Assembly: GCA_031423755.1 (NCBI GenBank)
Contig: JANPGC010000149.1
Location: 1 to 60,364, forward strand
Reading direction: 5' to 3'
Origin: JANMEX01 sp031423755
Lineage (GTDB): Bacteria; Pseudomonadota; Alphaproteobacteria; Rhizobiales; Rhizobiaceae
Length of the DNA: 60,364 nt
The notes beneath the pieces were generated by a model that was not told the DNA's origin, did no database searches, and saw only the letters and a list, made by a program, of their open reading frames with translations. The translations under genes and the position numbers were made by a program. Below are positions 1 through 7,935 of this stretch, piece by piece. Numbering within the stretch: position 1 is the first letter of the stretch; each line of letters begins with the position of its first letter.

Positions 1-1784
1 CCTCCTTCGACGGCAAGGTCTCGATCAAATGGTTCGAGGATGGGTTGACCAACGTTTCCTACAATTGCATCGACCGGCACCTGAAGAAGCGCGGCGACCA
101 GACCGCCATCATCTGGGAAGGCGACAATCCCTATGACGACAAGAAGATCACCTACAAGGAATTGCACGAGCACGTCTCCAAGCTCGCCAACGTCCTGAAG
201 GCCAACGGCGTCAACAAGGGCGACCGCGTCACCATCTACATGCCGATGATCCCGGAAGCGGCGTACGCAATGCTCGCTTGCACACGCATCGGCGCCATTC
301 ACTCCATCGTCTTCGGCGGCTTCTCGCCCGATGCGCTGGCCGGACGGATTGTTGATTGCGCATCCGACTTTGTGATCACGGCAGATGAGGGCCTGCGCGG
401 TGGCAAGACGGTGCCACTCAAGGACAACACCGACAAAGCTATCGACATCGCCGCGCACAACGGCTTCATCGTCAAGAATGTGCTGGTCGTGCGCCGCACT
501 GGCGGCAAAGTCGCCTGGGCTCCGGGCCGCGATCTCTGGTATCACGACGAGATGGCGACGGCGAAGGCCGAGTGCAAGCCGGAAGCCATGAAGGCGGAAG
601 ACCCGCTGTTCATCCTTTACACATCCGGCTCGACTGGCAAACCGAAGGGCGTGCTGCACACCACCGGCGGCTATCTGGTCTATGCGTCCATGACGCACCA
701 ATACGTGTTCGACTATCATGACGGCGATGTCTACTGGTGCACGGCCGATGTCGGCTGGGTCACCGGCCATTCGTATATTGTCTATGGCCCGCTCGCCAAC
801 GGCGCGACAACGCTGATGTTTGAGGGCGTCCCGAACTACCCCTCCACCGCCCGCTTCTGGGAAGTGATCGACAAGCACAAGGTCAACATTTTCTACACCG
901 CCCCGACTGCCATCCGCTCGCTGATGTCGGGCGGCGACGGTCCGGTGACCAAGACTTCGCGCAAGTCGCTGAAGCTGTTGGGCTCGGTCGGAGAGCCGAT
1001 CAATCCGGAAGCCTGGGAGTGGTATTACAACGTCGTCGGCGAAAAGAAATCGCCGATTGTTGACACATGGTGGCAGACCGAGACCGGCGGCATTTTGATC
1101 ACGCCGCTGCCAGGAGCTACGGACCTGAAACCGGGCTCGGCCACGCGGCCCTTCTTCGGCATCATACCGGAGCTGGTCGACAATGAGGGCACCGTGCTGG
1201 AAGGCGCGACCGATGGGAACCTTTGCATCACAGACTCATGGCCCGGCCAGGCCCGCACGATTTACGGCGACCATGAACGCTACATCCAGACCTATTTCTC
1301 CACCTACAAGGGCAAGTATTTCACTGGCGACGGCTGCCGCCGCGATGCCGATGGCTATTACTGGATCACCGGACGTGTGGACGATGTGCTCAACGTCTCC
1401 GGCCACCGCATGGGCACGGCAGAGGTCGAATCCGCGCTTGTCAGCCACAATCTCGTCTCGGAAGCCGCCGTTGTCGGCTATCCGCATGACATCAAGGGTC
1501 AGGGCATCTACTGCTATGTGACGCTGATGGCAGGCGAGAGCGGCTCGGACGATCTGCGCAAGGCGCTCGTCACCCATGTGCGCAAGGAAATCGGACCCTT
1601 CGCCGCGCCAGACAAGATCCAGTTTTCGCCCGGCCTGCCGAAAACCCGCTCCGGCAAGATCATGCGCCGCATCCTGCGCAAGATCGCCGAAGATGATTTC
1701 AGTACGCTGGGAGATACCTCGACGCTCGCCGATCCGGCGGTGGTCGATGATCTGATCGCCAACCGGCAGAACAAGAAGGGGTGA
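1..1784 (+). CDS. acs: Acetyl-CoA synthetase, 5'-truncated by the window edge
   Basis: AMP-forming acetate-CoA ligase: acetate + ATP + CoA to acetyl-CoA, cytoplasmic. The reading frame is already open at base 3 (SFDGKVSIKWFEDG...), upstream of the first in-frame TTG at 45. That TTG is not a real start, and roughly 55-60 N-terminal residues of the usual ~650 lie outside the window; 593 residues are visible. Seen: the adenylation P-loop YTSGSTGKPKG (about base 617), WWQTETGG (about 1069), the hinge/core segment GRVDDVLNVSGHR (about 1372), and PKTRSGKIMRR near the C-terminus, whose Lys is the catalytic and regulatory acetylation site in the family. Stop at 1782-1784. The next gene is 67 bp downstream and looks unrelated. 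Confidence 0.97.
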   Translation, partial: SFDGKVSIKWFEDGLTNVSYNCIDRHLKKRGDQTAIIWEGDNPYDDKKITYKELHEHVSKLANVLKANGVNKGDRVTIYMPMIPEAAYAMLACTRIGAIHSIVFGGFSPDALAGRIVDCASDFVITADEGLRGGKTVPLKDNTDKAIDIAAHNGFIVKNVLVVRRTGGKVAWAPGRDLWYHDEMATAKAECKPEAMKAEDPLFILYTSGSTGKPKGVLHTTGGYLVYASMTHQYVFDYHDGDVYWCTADVGWVTGHSYIVYGPLANGATTLMFEGVPNYPSTARFWEVIDKHKVNIFYTAPTAIRSLMSGGDGPVTKTSRKSLKLLGSVGEPINPEAWEWYYNVVGEKKSPIVDTWWQTETGGILITPLPGATDLKPGSATRPFFGIIPELVDNEGTVLEGATDGNLCITDSWPGQARTIYGDHERYIQTYFSTYKGKYFTGDGCRRDADGYYWITGRVDDVLNVSGHRMGTAEVESALVSHNLVSEAAVVGYPHDIKGQGIYCYVTLMAGESGSDDLRKALVTHVRKEIGPFAAPDKIQFSPGLPKTRSGKIMRRILRKIAEDDFSTLGDTSTLADPAVVDDLIANRQNKKG

Positions 1785-1851
1785 GGCGGGTGCGGCGACG
1801 CCCTCCAATTTGTGCTGACTCAAGTCTTCATAATCTGGTATTGGCCAATTC

Positions 1852-2403
1852 ATGACAGCACTCGCCAAGCCCAGATTGACGGTTGACGAATTCCTCGCCT
1901 GGTCTGACGAACAGCGAGGCAGGTTTGAACTGTTCAGGGGCGAGGTGTTCGCCATGTCCCCTGAATCTGTCGGCCATGCCAAGATCAAGGGTGCTGTGCA
2001 TTCCGCCCTTGTTGGCGCGCTGAACAAGGGCCGACAGCGCTGTCATGCGCTTCCGGACGGTGTAACGGTACGCATTGACAACGAAAACGCCTATGAGCCG
2101 GATGCGCTTGTTTACTGTGGCGGGGAACTTGCCCCTTCCGCTTTGGAGGTGCCTGCTCCTGTCATTGTCGTCGAGGTGTTGTCACCGTCCACACGCCGGA
2201 TTGACGTTTCATTGAAACTCGTTGGCTATTTCAGCCTCGCGAGCGTTATGCACTATATGATTATTGATCCCTCTCAATCGGTTGTCATCCATCATGCGCG
2301 CGGTGCAGGCGGCGACATAATCACCCATATTGTGACTGAAGGTTCGGTGATACTTGACCCGCCGGGATTGCAATTGAACCTCGCAGACATTTATGGTCGT
2401 TGA
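1852..2403 (+). CDS. Uma2 family (DUF820) putative endonuclease
   Basis: A 183-residue protein of the Uma2/DUF820 family, which has a PD-(D/E)XK nuclease fold. The family layout is visible: N-terminal LTVDEFLAW, then RFELFRGEVFAMSP, the aspartate-bearing strand YEPDALVY, and the E-x-(V/L) strand VIVVEVLSPST that supplies metal ligands in this fold. The start ATG at 1852 has no strong Shine-Dalgarno sequence. It is alone, with no methyltransferase or other restriction partner beside it. Base composition looks a little less G+C-rich than acs, which would fit acquisition by transfer. The biological substrate of these proteins is unknown, so the call is to family only. Confidence 0.85.
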   Translation: MTALAKPRLTVDEFLAWSDEQRGRFELFRGEVFAMSPESVGHAKIKGAVHSALVGALNKGRQRCHALPDGVTVRIDNENAYEPDALVYCGGELAPSALEVPAPVIVVEVLSPSTRRIDVSLKLVGYFSLASVMHYMIIDPSQSVVIHHARGAGGDIITHIVTEGSVILDPPGLQLNLADIYGR

Positions 2404-2424
2404 AGTGACAAGGGTTAACGCATT

Positions 2425-2895
2425 TTGAGCCTCGCATCCGTCCGCGCCTTTCTTGCAATCCACGCGCCGGACATCGAAATCGTGATACACGATGGCGAAA
2501 CCGCCACCGTGGCGCAGGCCGCGGCGGCGCACGGGGTGCCACCGGCGGCGATTGCCAAGACGCTGTCGCTCACCGTTGGCGGCAAGCCTTTCCTGCTCGT
2601 CACCGGGGGCATGGCAAGGCTCGACAACCGCAAGGCCAAGGACACATTCGGCGGTAAGGTTTCGATGCTCGGGCAGGATGAAGTGCTGCGCCTCACCGGA
2701 CACCCTGTCGGCGGCGTCTGTCCGTTTGGGCTGGCCACGCCGTTGACCGTGTATTGCGATGAAAGCCTGAAGGCGTTTGCGCAGGTGGTGCCTGCCGCAG
2801 GGAGCACGTTCAGCGCACTGAGGATAGCGCCAGAAAGGCTGGCGGCGCTGACGGGCGCGCAATGGGTGGATGTCTGTACCGTGCAGGCGGACTGA
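2425..2895 (+). CDS. YbaK/EbsC-type aminoacyl-tRNA deacylase domain protein
   Basis: A single-domain 156-residue protein of the YbaK/ProX superfamily, whose members hydrolyse mischarged tRNAs in trans (for example Cys-tRNAPro). Family features seen are AAIAKTLSLTVGGKPFLLVTGG with the conserved lysine, LDNRKAKDTFGG, and GHPVGGVCPFGL near residues 90-103. The latter is the GxxxGGVxPxG substrate loop of this superfamily. The start is TTG at 2425 (frame MSLASVRAFL), 21 bp after the Uma2 stop; no ATG lies near the domain start. The family is reliable; the exact tRNA substrate cannot be read from sequence. Confidence 0.85.
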   Translation: MSLASVRAFLAIHAPDIEIVIHDGETATVAQAAAAHGVPPAAIAKTLSLTVGGKPFLLVTGGMARLDNRKAKDTFGGKVSMLGQDEVLRLTGHPVGGVCPFGLATPLTVYCDESLKAFAQVVPAAGSTFSALRIAPERLAALTGAQWVDVCTVQAD

Positions 2896-2936
2896 CGGCG
2901 AGCCATTGCAACGTCTTTGAAACAAGGAGCAGGAGC

Positions 2937-3344
2937 ATGAACACCGTGAAAGCGGGTCTGGCCTATTTCCTGATCGTGTTCGCCATCGGCTTCGTGCTCG
3001 GAACGATCCGCACATTATGGCTTTCGCCAATGATCGGCCCGTTCCCCGCAACGCTAATCGAATTGCCGATAATCCTCACGGCCTCATGGGTTGTCTCCGG
3101 ATTGCTGATCAACCGGATGCAAATCGCGGCGGTTGACAGGGACAGGCTCATGATGGGAGCCGTGGCTTTCAGTGTCACCATAATCGCCGAGGTTCTGCTT
3201 GGCCTTGCTTTTGGCCGGTCACTTGCAGACCAGTGGTCAAAGCTGATCCAGCTTGCCGGACTTACCGGACTTGCCGGTCAGGCTCTGTTTGGATTGATAC
3301 CCTGGATCCGGCTGAAAGTGGCAGATGCCGCGCAAGCGAGGTAA
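2937..3344 (+). CDS. Small integral membrane protein, four predicted helices
   Basis: A 135-residue hydrophobic protein with about four membrane segments (YFLIVFAIGFVLG; ATLIELPIILTASWVVSGLL; MMGAVAFSVTIIAEVLLGL; LAGLTGLAGQALFGLI). The start is ATG at 2937, preceded by AAGGAGCAGGAGC, a strong Shine-Dalgarno sequence; the frame stays open upstream to 2862 but has no ribosome site there. It lies 41 bp after the YbaK-like gene and may be co-transcribed. I do not recognise a functional family; similar small four-helix proteins are common in Hyphomicrobiales. Confidence 0.75.
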   Translation: MNTVKAGLAYFLIVFAIGFVLGTIRTLWLSPMIGPFPATLIELPIILTASWVVSGLLINRMQIAAVDRDRLMMGAVAFSVTIIAEVLLGLAFGRSLADQWSKLIQLAGLTGLAGQALFGLIPWIRLKVADAAQAR

Positions 3345-3422
3345 TCGCAGCGCATAATAACTTTCATGCAGCCCTCTTGCCAAAACCGGAAGACGGGATC
3401 ATCTTTATCACGTGTTCAACAG

Positions 3423-3512
3423 ATGAAAGGAGGTGGTCCGATGTCGAGTGATTGCAAGGGCCTGAAACTGTCCGGTGTGGCGCGTATCCGTTGGGAGCAG
3501 CCTTTCATCTGA
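3423..3512 (+). CDS. Candidate small protein or leader peptide with near-perfect anti-16S Shine-Dalgarno
   Basis: ATG at 3441 opens a 23-codon frame (MSSDCKGLKLSGVARIRW..., stop 3510-3512). It is preceded by GAAAGGAGGTGGTCC (3425-3439), which matches the complement of the 16S rRNA 3' tail at 14 of 15 positions. A second in-frame ATG at 3423 would give 29 residues (MKGGGP added), with the Shine-Dalgarno sequence itself being translated. A strong intrinsic terminator follows at 3573-3610, so this is probably its own short transcript or the end of the preceding one. No homologue is recognised. It could be a leader peptide, a true microprotein or a regulatory RNA with a decoy ribosome site. Confidence 0.45.
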   Translation: MKGGGPMSSDCKGLKLSGVARIRWEQPFI

Positions 3513-3572
3513 TAACGGTCATGCAGTGAGCCAAAATGCTCACACGGGCGGACCGGCCCTTAGAAATCGCGA

Positions 3573-3610
3573 AGCCGCCAATCTGGAAAGATTGGCGGCT
3601 TTCGGTTTTT
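3573..3610 (+). terminator. Rho-independent terminator
   Basis: Perfect 12-bp stem AGCCGCCAATCT / AGATTGGCGGCT with a GGAA loop (3573-3600), followed by TTCGGTTTTT. It ends the plus-strand transcript carrying the short ORF at 3423-3512. It lies 17-54 bp beyond the stop of the minus-strand tadG-like gene, so it may stop both, although the T-run is on the plus strand. Confidence 0.85.
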
Positions 3611-3626
3611 CGGAAGTGAGATTTTG

Positions 3627-4967
3627 TCAGTTGACCAGCGTAACCCGCTCGACGCGTTTGGCGATTTCCTTGAAGGCGGCGGTGAGCTGAGCGCCGTTCT
3701 GGGCGTTGAAGAAGGTGACTTCACCGCCGGACGGAGTGGTGGCGCAGTCCGTCAGCATTTTGGTTGCCTCTTTCTGCTGAACAGCATTGCCGATTTCCTT
3801 GAGACGGAAGCCGATGGTGAAGAGCTTGATCTTCTTCGCCTTGATCGCATTGCAATAGGTCATCGCCAGACGTCCGGACAGCATCGAGATGCCAGGATAG
3901 GTCCCTACGGATGCGGAAGAGAGGCCGGACGCTTCAGAATTGTAGAGCCCGTCCGTCATCAGAATCAGGTATTTATCGACATTCGGCGCGCCATAGACCA
4001 CCGGTTCGGAGACGGCCGGAAGAACGCCGCTCCAGTTTGGCGAAAGCATATACCAGCCCCACTGCAGGCCGATCTGACCGGCGGTGCCGCCGACGGCCTT
4101 CAGCGTGTCGATCATCGCATTCAGTTTCTTGGAATCCTTGGTCAGCGGCTGCAATGCTGTTGACGGGCAATAGAGCGGTACTGACGAGGTGCCCTTGCTG
4201 TCGGTGTAGTTGATCGTGTCAGCGCGGGTTGGCGCGGCGGTCACCGGGCCCGCGTCTGTGAACATGTGCGGGCCGCGACGCTCGGTCGAGCACGCGTCCT
4301 TGGCGGGGCTGCCAGCGAGATCTTTCACATAGGTCTTGAACGATCCTACATTGACGCCGAACGAGTAGGGGATGATGGCGACGCGGGTGTTGCCGCTGCC
4401 ATTGTCGATGAACTCGGCAACTGCCGACTTCGCCGCAGACTTCAACTCGTCGATCTTTTTGATGCCGCCTGGCGCTTCATTCATCGATCCCGTAACATCC
4501 AGCACCATTGAAACTTCCACGGCGCGTTCAGCATAAGCGACGGCGGACTTTACCGAGATCACCTGCGTTGGCGCAGTCCGGAACACCGGGAAATAGATCT
4601 TGTAGTTTGTGGTGGCAGTAGCCGAGATGGCGTTGGTGGCGGGGTTGAGCTTGAAGCTGGAAAGCGACGTGGCGGCCGGATTGACGCGGCCCGCATTGAG
4701 GTTGGCCGCGAGGAACTGCTCGACCTTGGCCTTGGCATCCTTCTCGGACACCTTGCCACGGGAAATCTCGCGGGCGGTGGACAAAAGCGCAGAATCAAGC
4801 GCCGCCCTCAGGTTGGTCTTGACGTTGAGCGTCTGCGAGAAATCGACCGCGAGCCCCGCGCCCATCATGATGACAGACGACGCCAATGCAAATGTCATGG
4901 CAAAATTGCCGCTGCGGTCGCCGGCGAAGCGGGTGACGGTGTTCTTGAGTAACTTGAGGCTGATCAT
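3627..4967 (-). CDS. TadE/TadG-like protein with von Willebrand factor A domain
   Basis: A 446-residue secreted or membrane-anchored protein of the TadG type. The N-terminus has a pilin-like basic segment and one hydrophobic helix (SGNFAMTFALASSVIMMGAGLAVDF), typical of the Tad pilus-assembly region (DUF2134/TadE_N-like). A C-terminal VWA domain starts near residue 150 with the MIDAS-like motif LDVTGSM and continues with YLILMTDG. The start is ATG at 4967, chosen over the frame opening at 5015 because of GGAGACAAAGCG just upstream. No other tad/cpa genes are adjacent, so it is an orphan. Upstream (5080-5110) there is an A+T-rich stretch with TTAA repeats. The ligand is unknown; in the family it acts outside the inner membrane. 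Confidence 0.85.
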   Translation of the reverse strand: MISLKLLKNTVTRFAGDRSGNFAMTFALASSVIMMGAGLAVDFSQTLNVKTNLRAALDSALLSTAREISRGKVSEKDAKAKVEQFLAANLNAGRVNPAATSLSSFKLNPATNAISATATTNYKIYFPVFRTAPTQVISVKSAVAYAERAVEVSMVLDVTGSMNEAPGGIKKIDELKSAAKSAVAEFIDNGSGNTRVAIIPYSFGVNVGSFKTYVKDLAGSPAKDACSTERRGPHMFTDAGPVTAAPTRADTINYTDSKGTSSVPLYCPSTALQPLTKDSKKLNAMIDTLKAVGGTAGQIGLQWGWYMLSPNWSGVLPAVSEPVVYGAPNVDKYLILMTDGLYNSEASGLSSASVGTYPGISMLSGRLAMTYCNAIKAKKIKLFTIGFRLKEIGNAVQQKEATKMLTDCATTPSGGEVTFFNAQNGAQLTAAFKEIAKRVERVTLVN

Positions 4968-5184
4968 CGCTTTGTCTCCGGATGGAACGGCGGGGGCCGC
5001 TCTTGGGAAACACATTGCGAAAAGCCTGCCAGTCCGGCACCGGATCCTGGGACGGCTTTATAAGCTATTGAAATGATTGATGTTTAGGAGTTTTTAACCT
5101 TAACCGCAGGTAAAGATTTTCGGGCAATTTTGGAAATGCTTACGATCTGTTGACCATGCGCGGGCGGCCAGCCAGTAAGTTTGA

Positions 5185-5210
5185 AGCTGTTGTGTCATAT
5201 TGAAACAGCT
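5185..5210. repeat. Inverted repeat in tadG/sdhAF4 intergenic region
   Basis: AGCTGTT (5185-5191) and AACAGCT (5204-5210) form a 7-bp inverted repeat with a 12-nt loop, located 13 bp beyond the stop codon of the SDHAF4-like gene. There is no T-run on either side. It could be the 3' structure of that minus-strand transcript or an operator for the tadG-like gene. The rest of 4968-5222 holds no gene I can support. Confidence 0.35.
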
Positions 5211-5222
5211 TTGGGGGCAGTC

Positions 5223-5417
5223 TCAAAAATCGCACGCAATTCCGCGCACTTCCCAGTCCCCGTAGCGGACCGGGTCTTCTCCCCCGCGCCCGCCAAGCTC
5301 GCGCGGCTTTGCATCGGCTTTCGCCGCTTCACGCCGCGCCTCGGCCTCGGCAAGCGCCTGCCTGGCGATTTCACTCAGCTGTTTGGGCTGAGGCGGCGCG
5401 TTTTCAGGTTCTGTCAT
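5223..5417 (-). CDS. SDHAF4-like succinate dehydrogenase assembly factor (DUF1674)
   Basis: A 64-residue protein with the signature C-terminus of DUF1674, ELGGRGGEDPVRYGDWEVRGIACDF-like (RELGGRGG...RYGDWE...DF), preceded by an alanine/glutamate-rich helix. In mitochondria the homologue SDHAF4 binds flavinylated SdhA and helps its assembly; bacterial members are assumed to do the same. The start is taken as ATG at 5417 (MTEPENAPP); a GTG at 5450 would add eleven residues. It is divergent from htpX with about 90 bp between the starts. The sdh genes themselves are not in the window. Confidence 0.85.
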   Translation of the reverse strand: MTEPENAPPQPKQLSEIARQALAEAEARREAAKADAKPRELGGRGGEDPVRYGDWEVRGIACDF

Positions 5418-5509
5418 CGAGATAATCCTGCCATCCGATTGAAAGGCCACAATTCCTATCCCATGATATAGGGCGATTTGGTTCCGTTTGCGAAGAGAGG
5501 TTTTGACCG

Positions 5510-6481
5510 ATGAATGCTGTGCGCACTGCCATGCTGCTGGCGATGATGACGGCGCTGTTCATGCTTGTCGGTTACGCTGTCGGCGGGCGCGGCGGCATGA
5601 TGATCGCCCTTGTGTTTGCGGCAGCGACCAATGTGTTTTCCTGGTGGAACTCCGACAAGATGGTGCTGCGCATGCACCGAGCGGTCGAGGTCGATGAAGC
5701 GAACGCGCCGGAATATTTCCAAATTGTCCGCGCGCTGTCGGAGCGCGCCGGTCTGCCGATGCCCAGAGCCTACATTATCGACAATCCGCAGCCGAACGCT
5801 TTTGCCACCGGACGGAACCCCGAGAACGCCGCTGTCGCCGTAACCACCGGCCTGTTGAACCGCCTGACGCCGGAAGAGGCTTCGGGCGTGATCGCCCATG
5901 AGCTGGCGCACATCAAGAACCGTGACACACTGACCATGACCATCACAGCGACGCTCGCCGGTGCGATTTCGATGCTTGGCAACTTCGCCTTTTTCTTCGG
6001 CGGCTCCAGCCGCGACCGGCCGCTTGGCGGATTTGGCACACTGATCGCGATCATTGTCGCACCGCTGGCGGCGATGATCGTTCAGATGGCGGTTAGCCGC
6101 ACGCGTGAATATTCAGCCGACAGGCTTGGGGCGCAGATTGTCGGCAACCCGCTGTGGCTGGCGTCCGCGCTGAAGAAGATTGCAGCCGCCTCCAAGGGCA
6201 TAGTCAACGAAAGCGCCGAGCGTTTCCCTGCCTCCGCGCACATGTTCATCATCAATCCTCTGTCCGGCATTCGGCTGGACGGGCTGTTCTCAACTCATCC
6301 GGCGGTCGAGAACCGCGTGGCGGAGCTGGAGGCGATGGCAGCGGAAATGGGCGGGGCACCGGCACCGGCAGAACCTGTGGATGAACCCGTGGCACAGCAG
6401 GAGGCTCCTGCCCCTGAGCCGCCGCAGTCCAGCGGACCTTGGGGCCGCAATGCGGCACCGAAAAAGGGCCCTTGGTCTTGA
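5510..6481 (+). CDS. htpX: Membrane zinc metalloprotease HtpX
   Basis: M48B-family protease of the inner membrane that degrades misfolded membrane proteins. It has 323 residues. Seen: two N-terminal hydrophobic helices (residues about 8-25 and 29-45), the zinc-binding HELAH at 130-134, further hydrophobic segments after it, and the downstream glutamate motif REYSADRLGA near 203 that completes the zinc site. The C-terminus has a proline/alanine-rich extension beyond residue ~280, as is common in Rhizobiales. The start ATG at 5510 is preceded by GAGAGG. The stop overlaps the start of rsmB (TTGA), which suggests translational coupling. Confidence 0.96.
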   Translation: MNAVRTAMLLAMMTALFMLVGYAVGGRGGMMIALVFAAATNVFSWWNSDKMVLRMHRAVEVDEANAPEYFQIVRALSERAGLPMPRAYIIDNPQPNAFATGRNPENAAVAVTTGLLNRLTPEEASGVIAHELAHIKNRDTLTMTITATLAGAISMLGNFAFFFGGSSRDRPLGGFGTLIAIIVAPLAAMIVQMAVSRTREYSADRLGAQIVGNPLWLASALKKIAAASKGIVNESAERFPASAHMFIINPLSGIRLDGLFSTHPAVENRVAELEAMAAEMGGAPAPAEPVDEPVAQQEAPAPEPPQSSGPWGRNAAPKKGPWS

Positions 6482-7851
6482 GCGCCCCGAGGGGCGCCAG
6501 ACAATCGAGGGTGCAGCAGAATTCATCCGCAATCGACAAGCCGGGCCTCGCCGCCCGGCTGTGCGCCCAGCGCCTGCTTGGCGCGGTGATCGAGACATCG
6601 ACGTCGCTTGACGGCCTGACGGACGATGACCACGGCCACCCGCAATATCGCGCGCTTGAAATGCGCGACCGCTCGCTGGTTCGGGCCATCCTGTCCTCGG
6701 CGCTGCGCCACCGGGGGACCGTGAACGCATTTATTGCGCGCCTTCTGGACAAACCGTTGCCAGAAAATGCCAAAAGCCTGAACCATTTGCTGCACGTCGC
6801 AGCCGCGCAGATCCTGTTTCTGGACGTGCCGGACCACAGCGCAGTGGACCTCGCTGTCGAGGCAGCGCGCGTCGATCCCCGCAACGGCCGCTTTGCTTCG
6901 CTGGTCAACGCGCTCCTGCGGCGCATGGCCCGCGAGAAGGTTGATGTGCTGCCAACACTTCTGGCCGATACAAGCGATATGCCGGATTGGCTCTGGAACA
7001 CCTTGCGCGGGCAGTATGGCGAGCGCAAAGCCGGTCAAATTCTCGCCATGCACCGCATCGAAGCGCCCGTGGATTTCACCGTCAAGTCCGATCCTGCGCA
7101 TTGGGCGACCATGCTTGGCGGCATCGTGGTGCCCGGCGGCACGGTGCGGGTTGAAAAACTAGACGCCTCAGTGCCTGCCCTTCCCGGCTTTGCCGATGGT
7201 GAGTGGTGGGTGCAGGACGCCGCAGCGAGCATTCCGGCCAGGCTACTGGGCAATATCAAAGGCAAGACCGCGCTCGATCTCTGCGCAGCGCCGGGCGGCA
7301 AGACCGCTCAAATGGCACACGCCGGGGCGGACGTGACGGCGGTTGATCTTTCTGCCTCGCGTCTCAAACGGCTGAAAGGCAATCTGGCGCGGTTAGGGCT
7401 CGACGTTAAGACTTGGCAAGGCAACGCCTTTGATTTCAAACCCGAAACGCTGTTTGACGCGGTCCTTCTCGATGCTCCCTGCTCATCCACCGGCACCATT
7501 CGCCGCCATCCGGACGTGGCATGGACCAAGTCACTGCTGGATGTCGAAAAGCTTGCCAAGCTGCAATTCGACATGCTGGCAAAGGCAGTCGAGTTTGTGA
7601 AACCGGGCGGCGTTTTGGTGTTTTCCAACTGTTCGCTGCTTGCTGAGGAAGGCGAAGAGCTGGCCGCGCGCGCCACCGCCGAAATCCGCGCGCTTGTCCC
7701 ATTTCCTGTCACCAAAATTGAGCTGCCGGGCATGGAAACGCTTGTGACAAGTGAAGGCTGGCTCCGCTCGACACCCGCCGACATGATGCTGGAGCGGCTC
7801 GAAATTTCGGGGATGGACGGCTTCTTCGCGGCGCGATTTACGGTCCGCTAA
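6478..7851 (+). CDS. rsmB: 16S rRNA m5C967 methyltransferase RsmB (Sun/Fmu)
   Basis: SAM-dependent cytosine-C5 rRNA methyltransferase, about 457 residues. The N-terminus is a NusB-like RNA-binding domain. The catalytic domain shows motif I LDLCAAPGGKTAQ (about residue 265), motif IV DAPCSSTG (about 333) and motif VI SNCSLLAEEGEE (about 383); the two cysteines are those used in catalysis and product release. Start choice is uncertain: TTG at 6478 overlaps the htpX stop (TTGA), while GTG at 6511 is an alternative. No ATG fits. It lies downstream of htpX and upstream of the heparinase-like gene, an order that recurs in Rhizobiales. Confidence 0.93.
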   Translation: MSAPRGARQSRVQQNSSAIDKPGLAARLCAQRLLGAVIETSTSLDGLTDDDHGHPQYRALEMRDRSLVRAILSSALRHRGTVNAFIARLLDKPLPENAKSLNHLLHVAAAQILFLDVPDHSAVDLAVEAARVDPRNGRFASLVNALLRRMAREKVDVLPTLLADTSDMPDWLWNTLRGQYGERKAGQILAMHRIEAPVDFTVKSDPAHWATMLGGIVVPGGTVRVEKLDASVPALPGFADGEWWVQDAAASIPARLLGNIKGKTALDLCAAPGGKTAQMAHAGADVTAVDLSASRLKRLKGNLARLGLDVKTWQGNAFDFKPETLFDAVLLDAPCSSTGTIRRHPDVAWTKSLLDVEKLAKLQFDMLAKAVEFVKPGGVLVFSNCSLLAEEGEELAARATAEIRALVPFPVTKIELPGMETLVTSEGWLRSTPADMMLERLEISGMDGFFAARFTVR

Positions 7852-7935
7852 AATCCTGTATCCACTCTCATTGACGCTTGCGCTGGCCCTGTTCGCTTCT
7901 ATCATGACAGGAAGGGGCATTTGGAGGGAGCAGGA

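Noticed and set aside
1236..2027. 263-codon open frame on the minus strand across acs and the Uma2 gene
   Set aside because: It runs antisense to two well-supported genes and has no recognisable protein features; it is a shadow frame of G+C-rich coding DNA.
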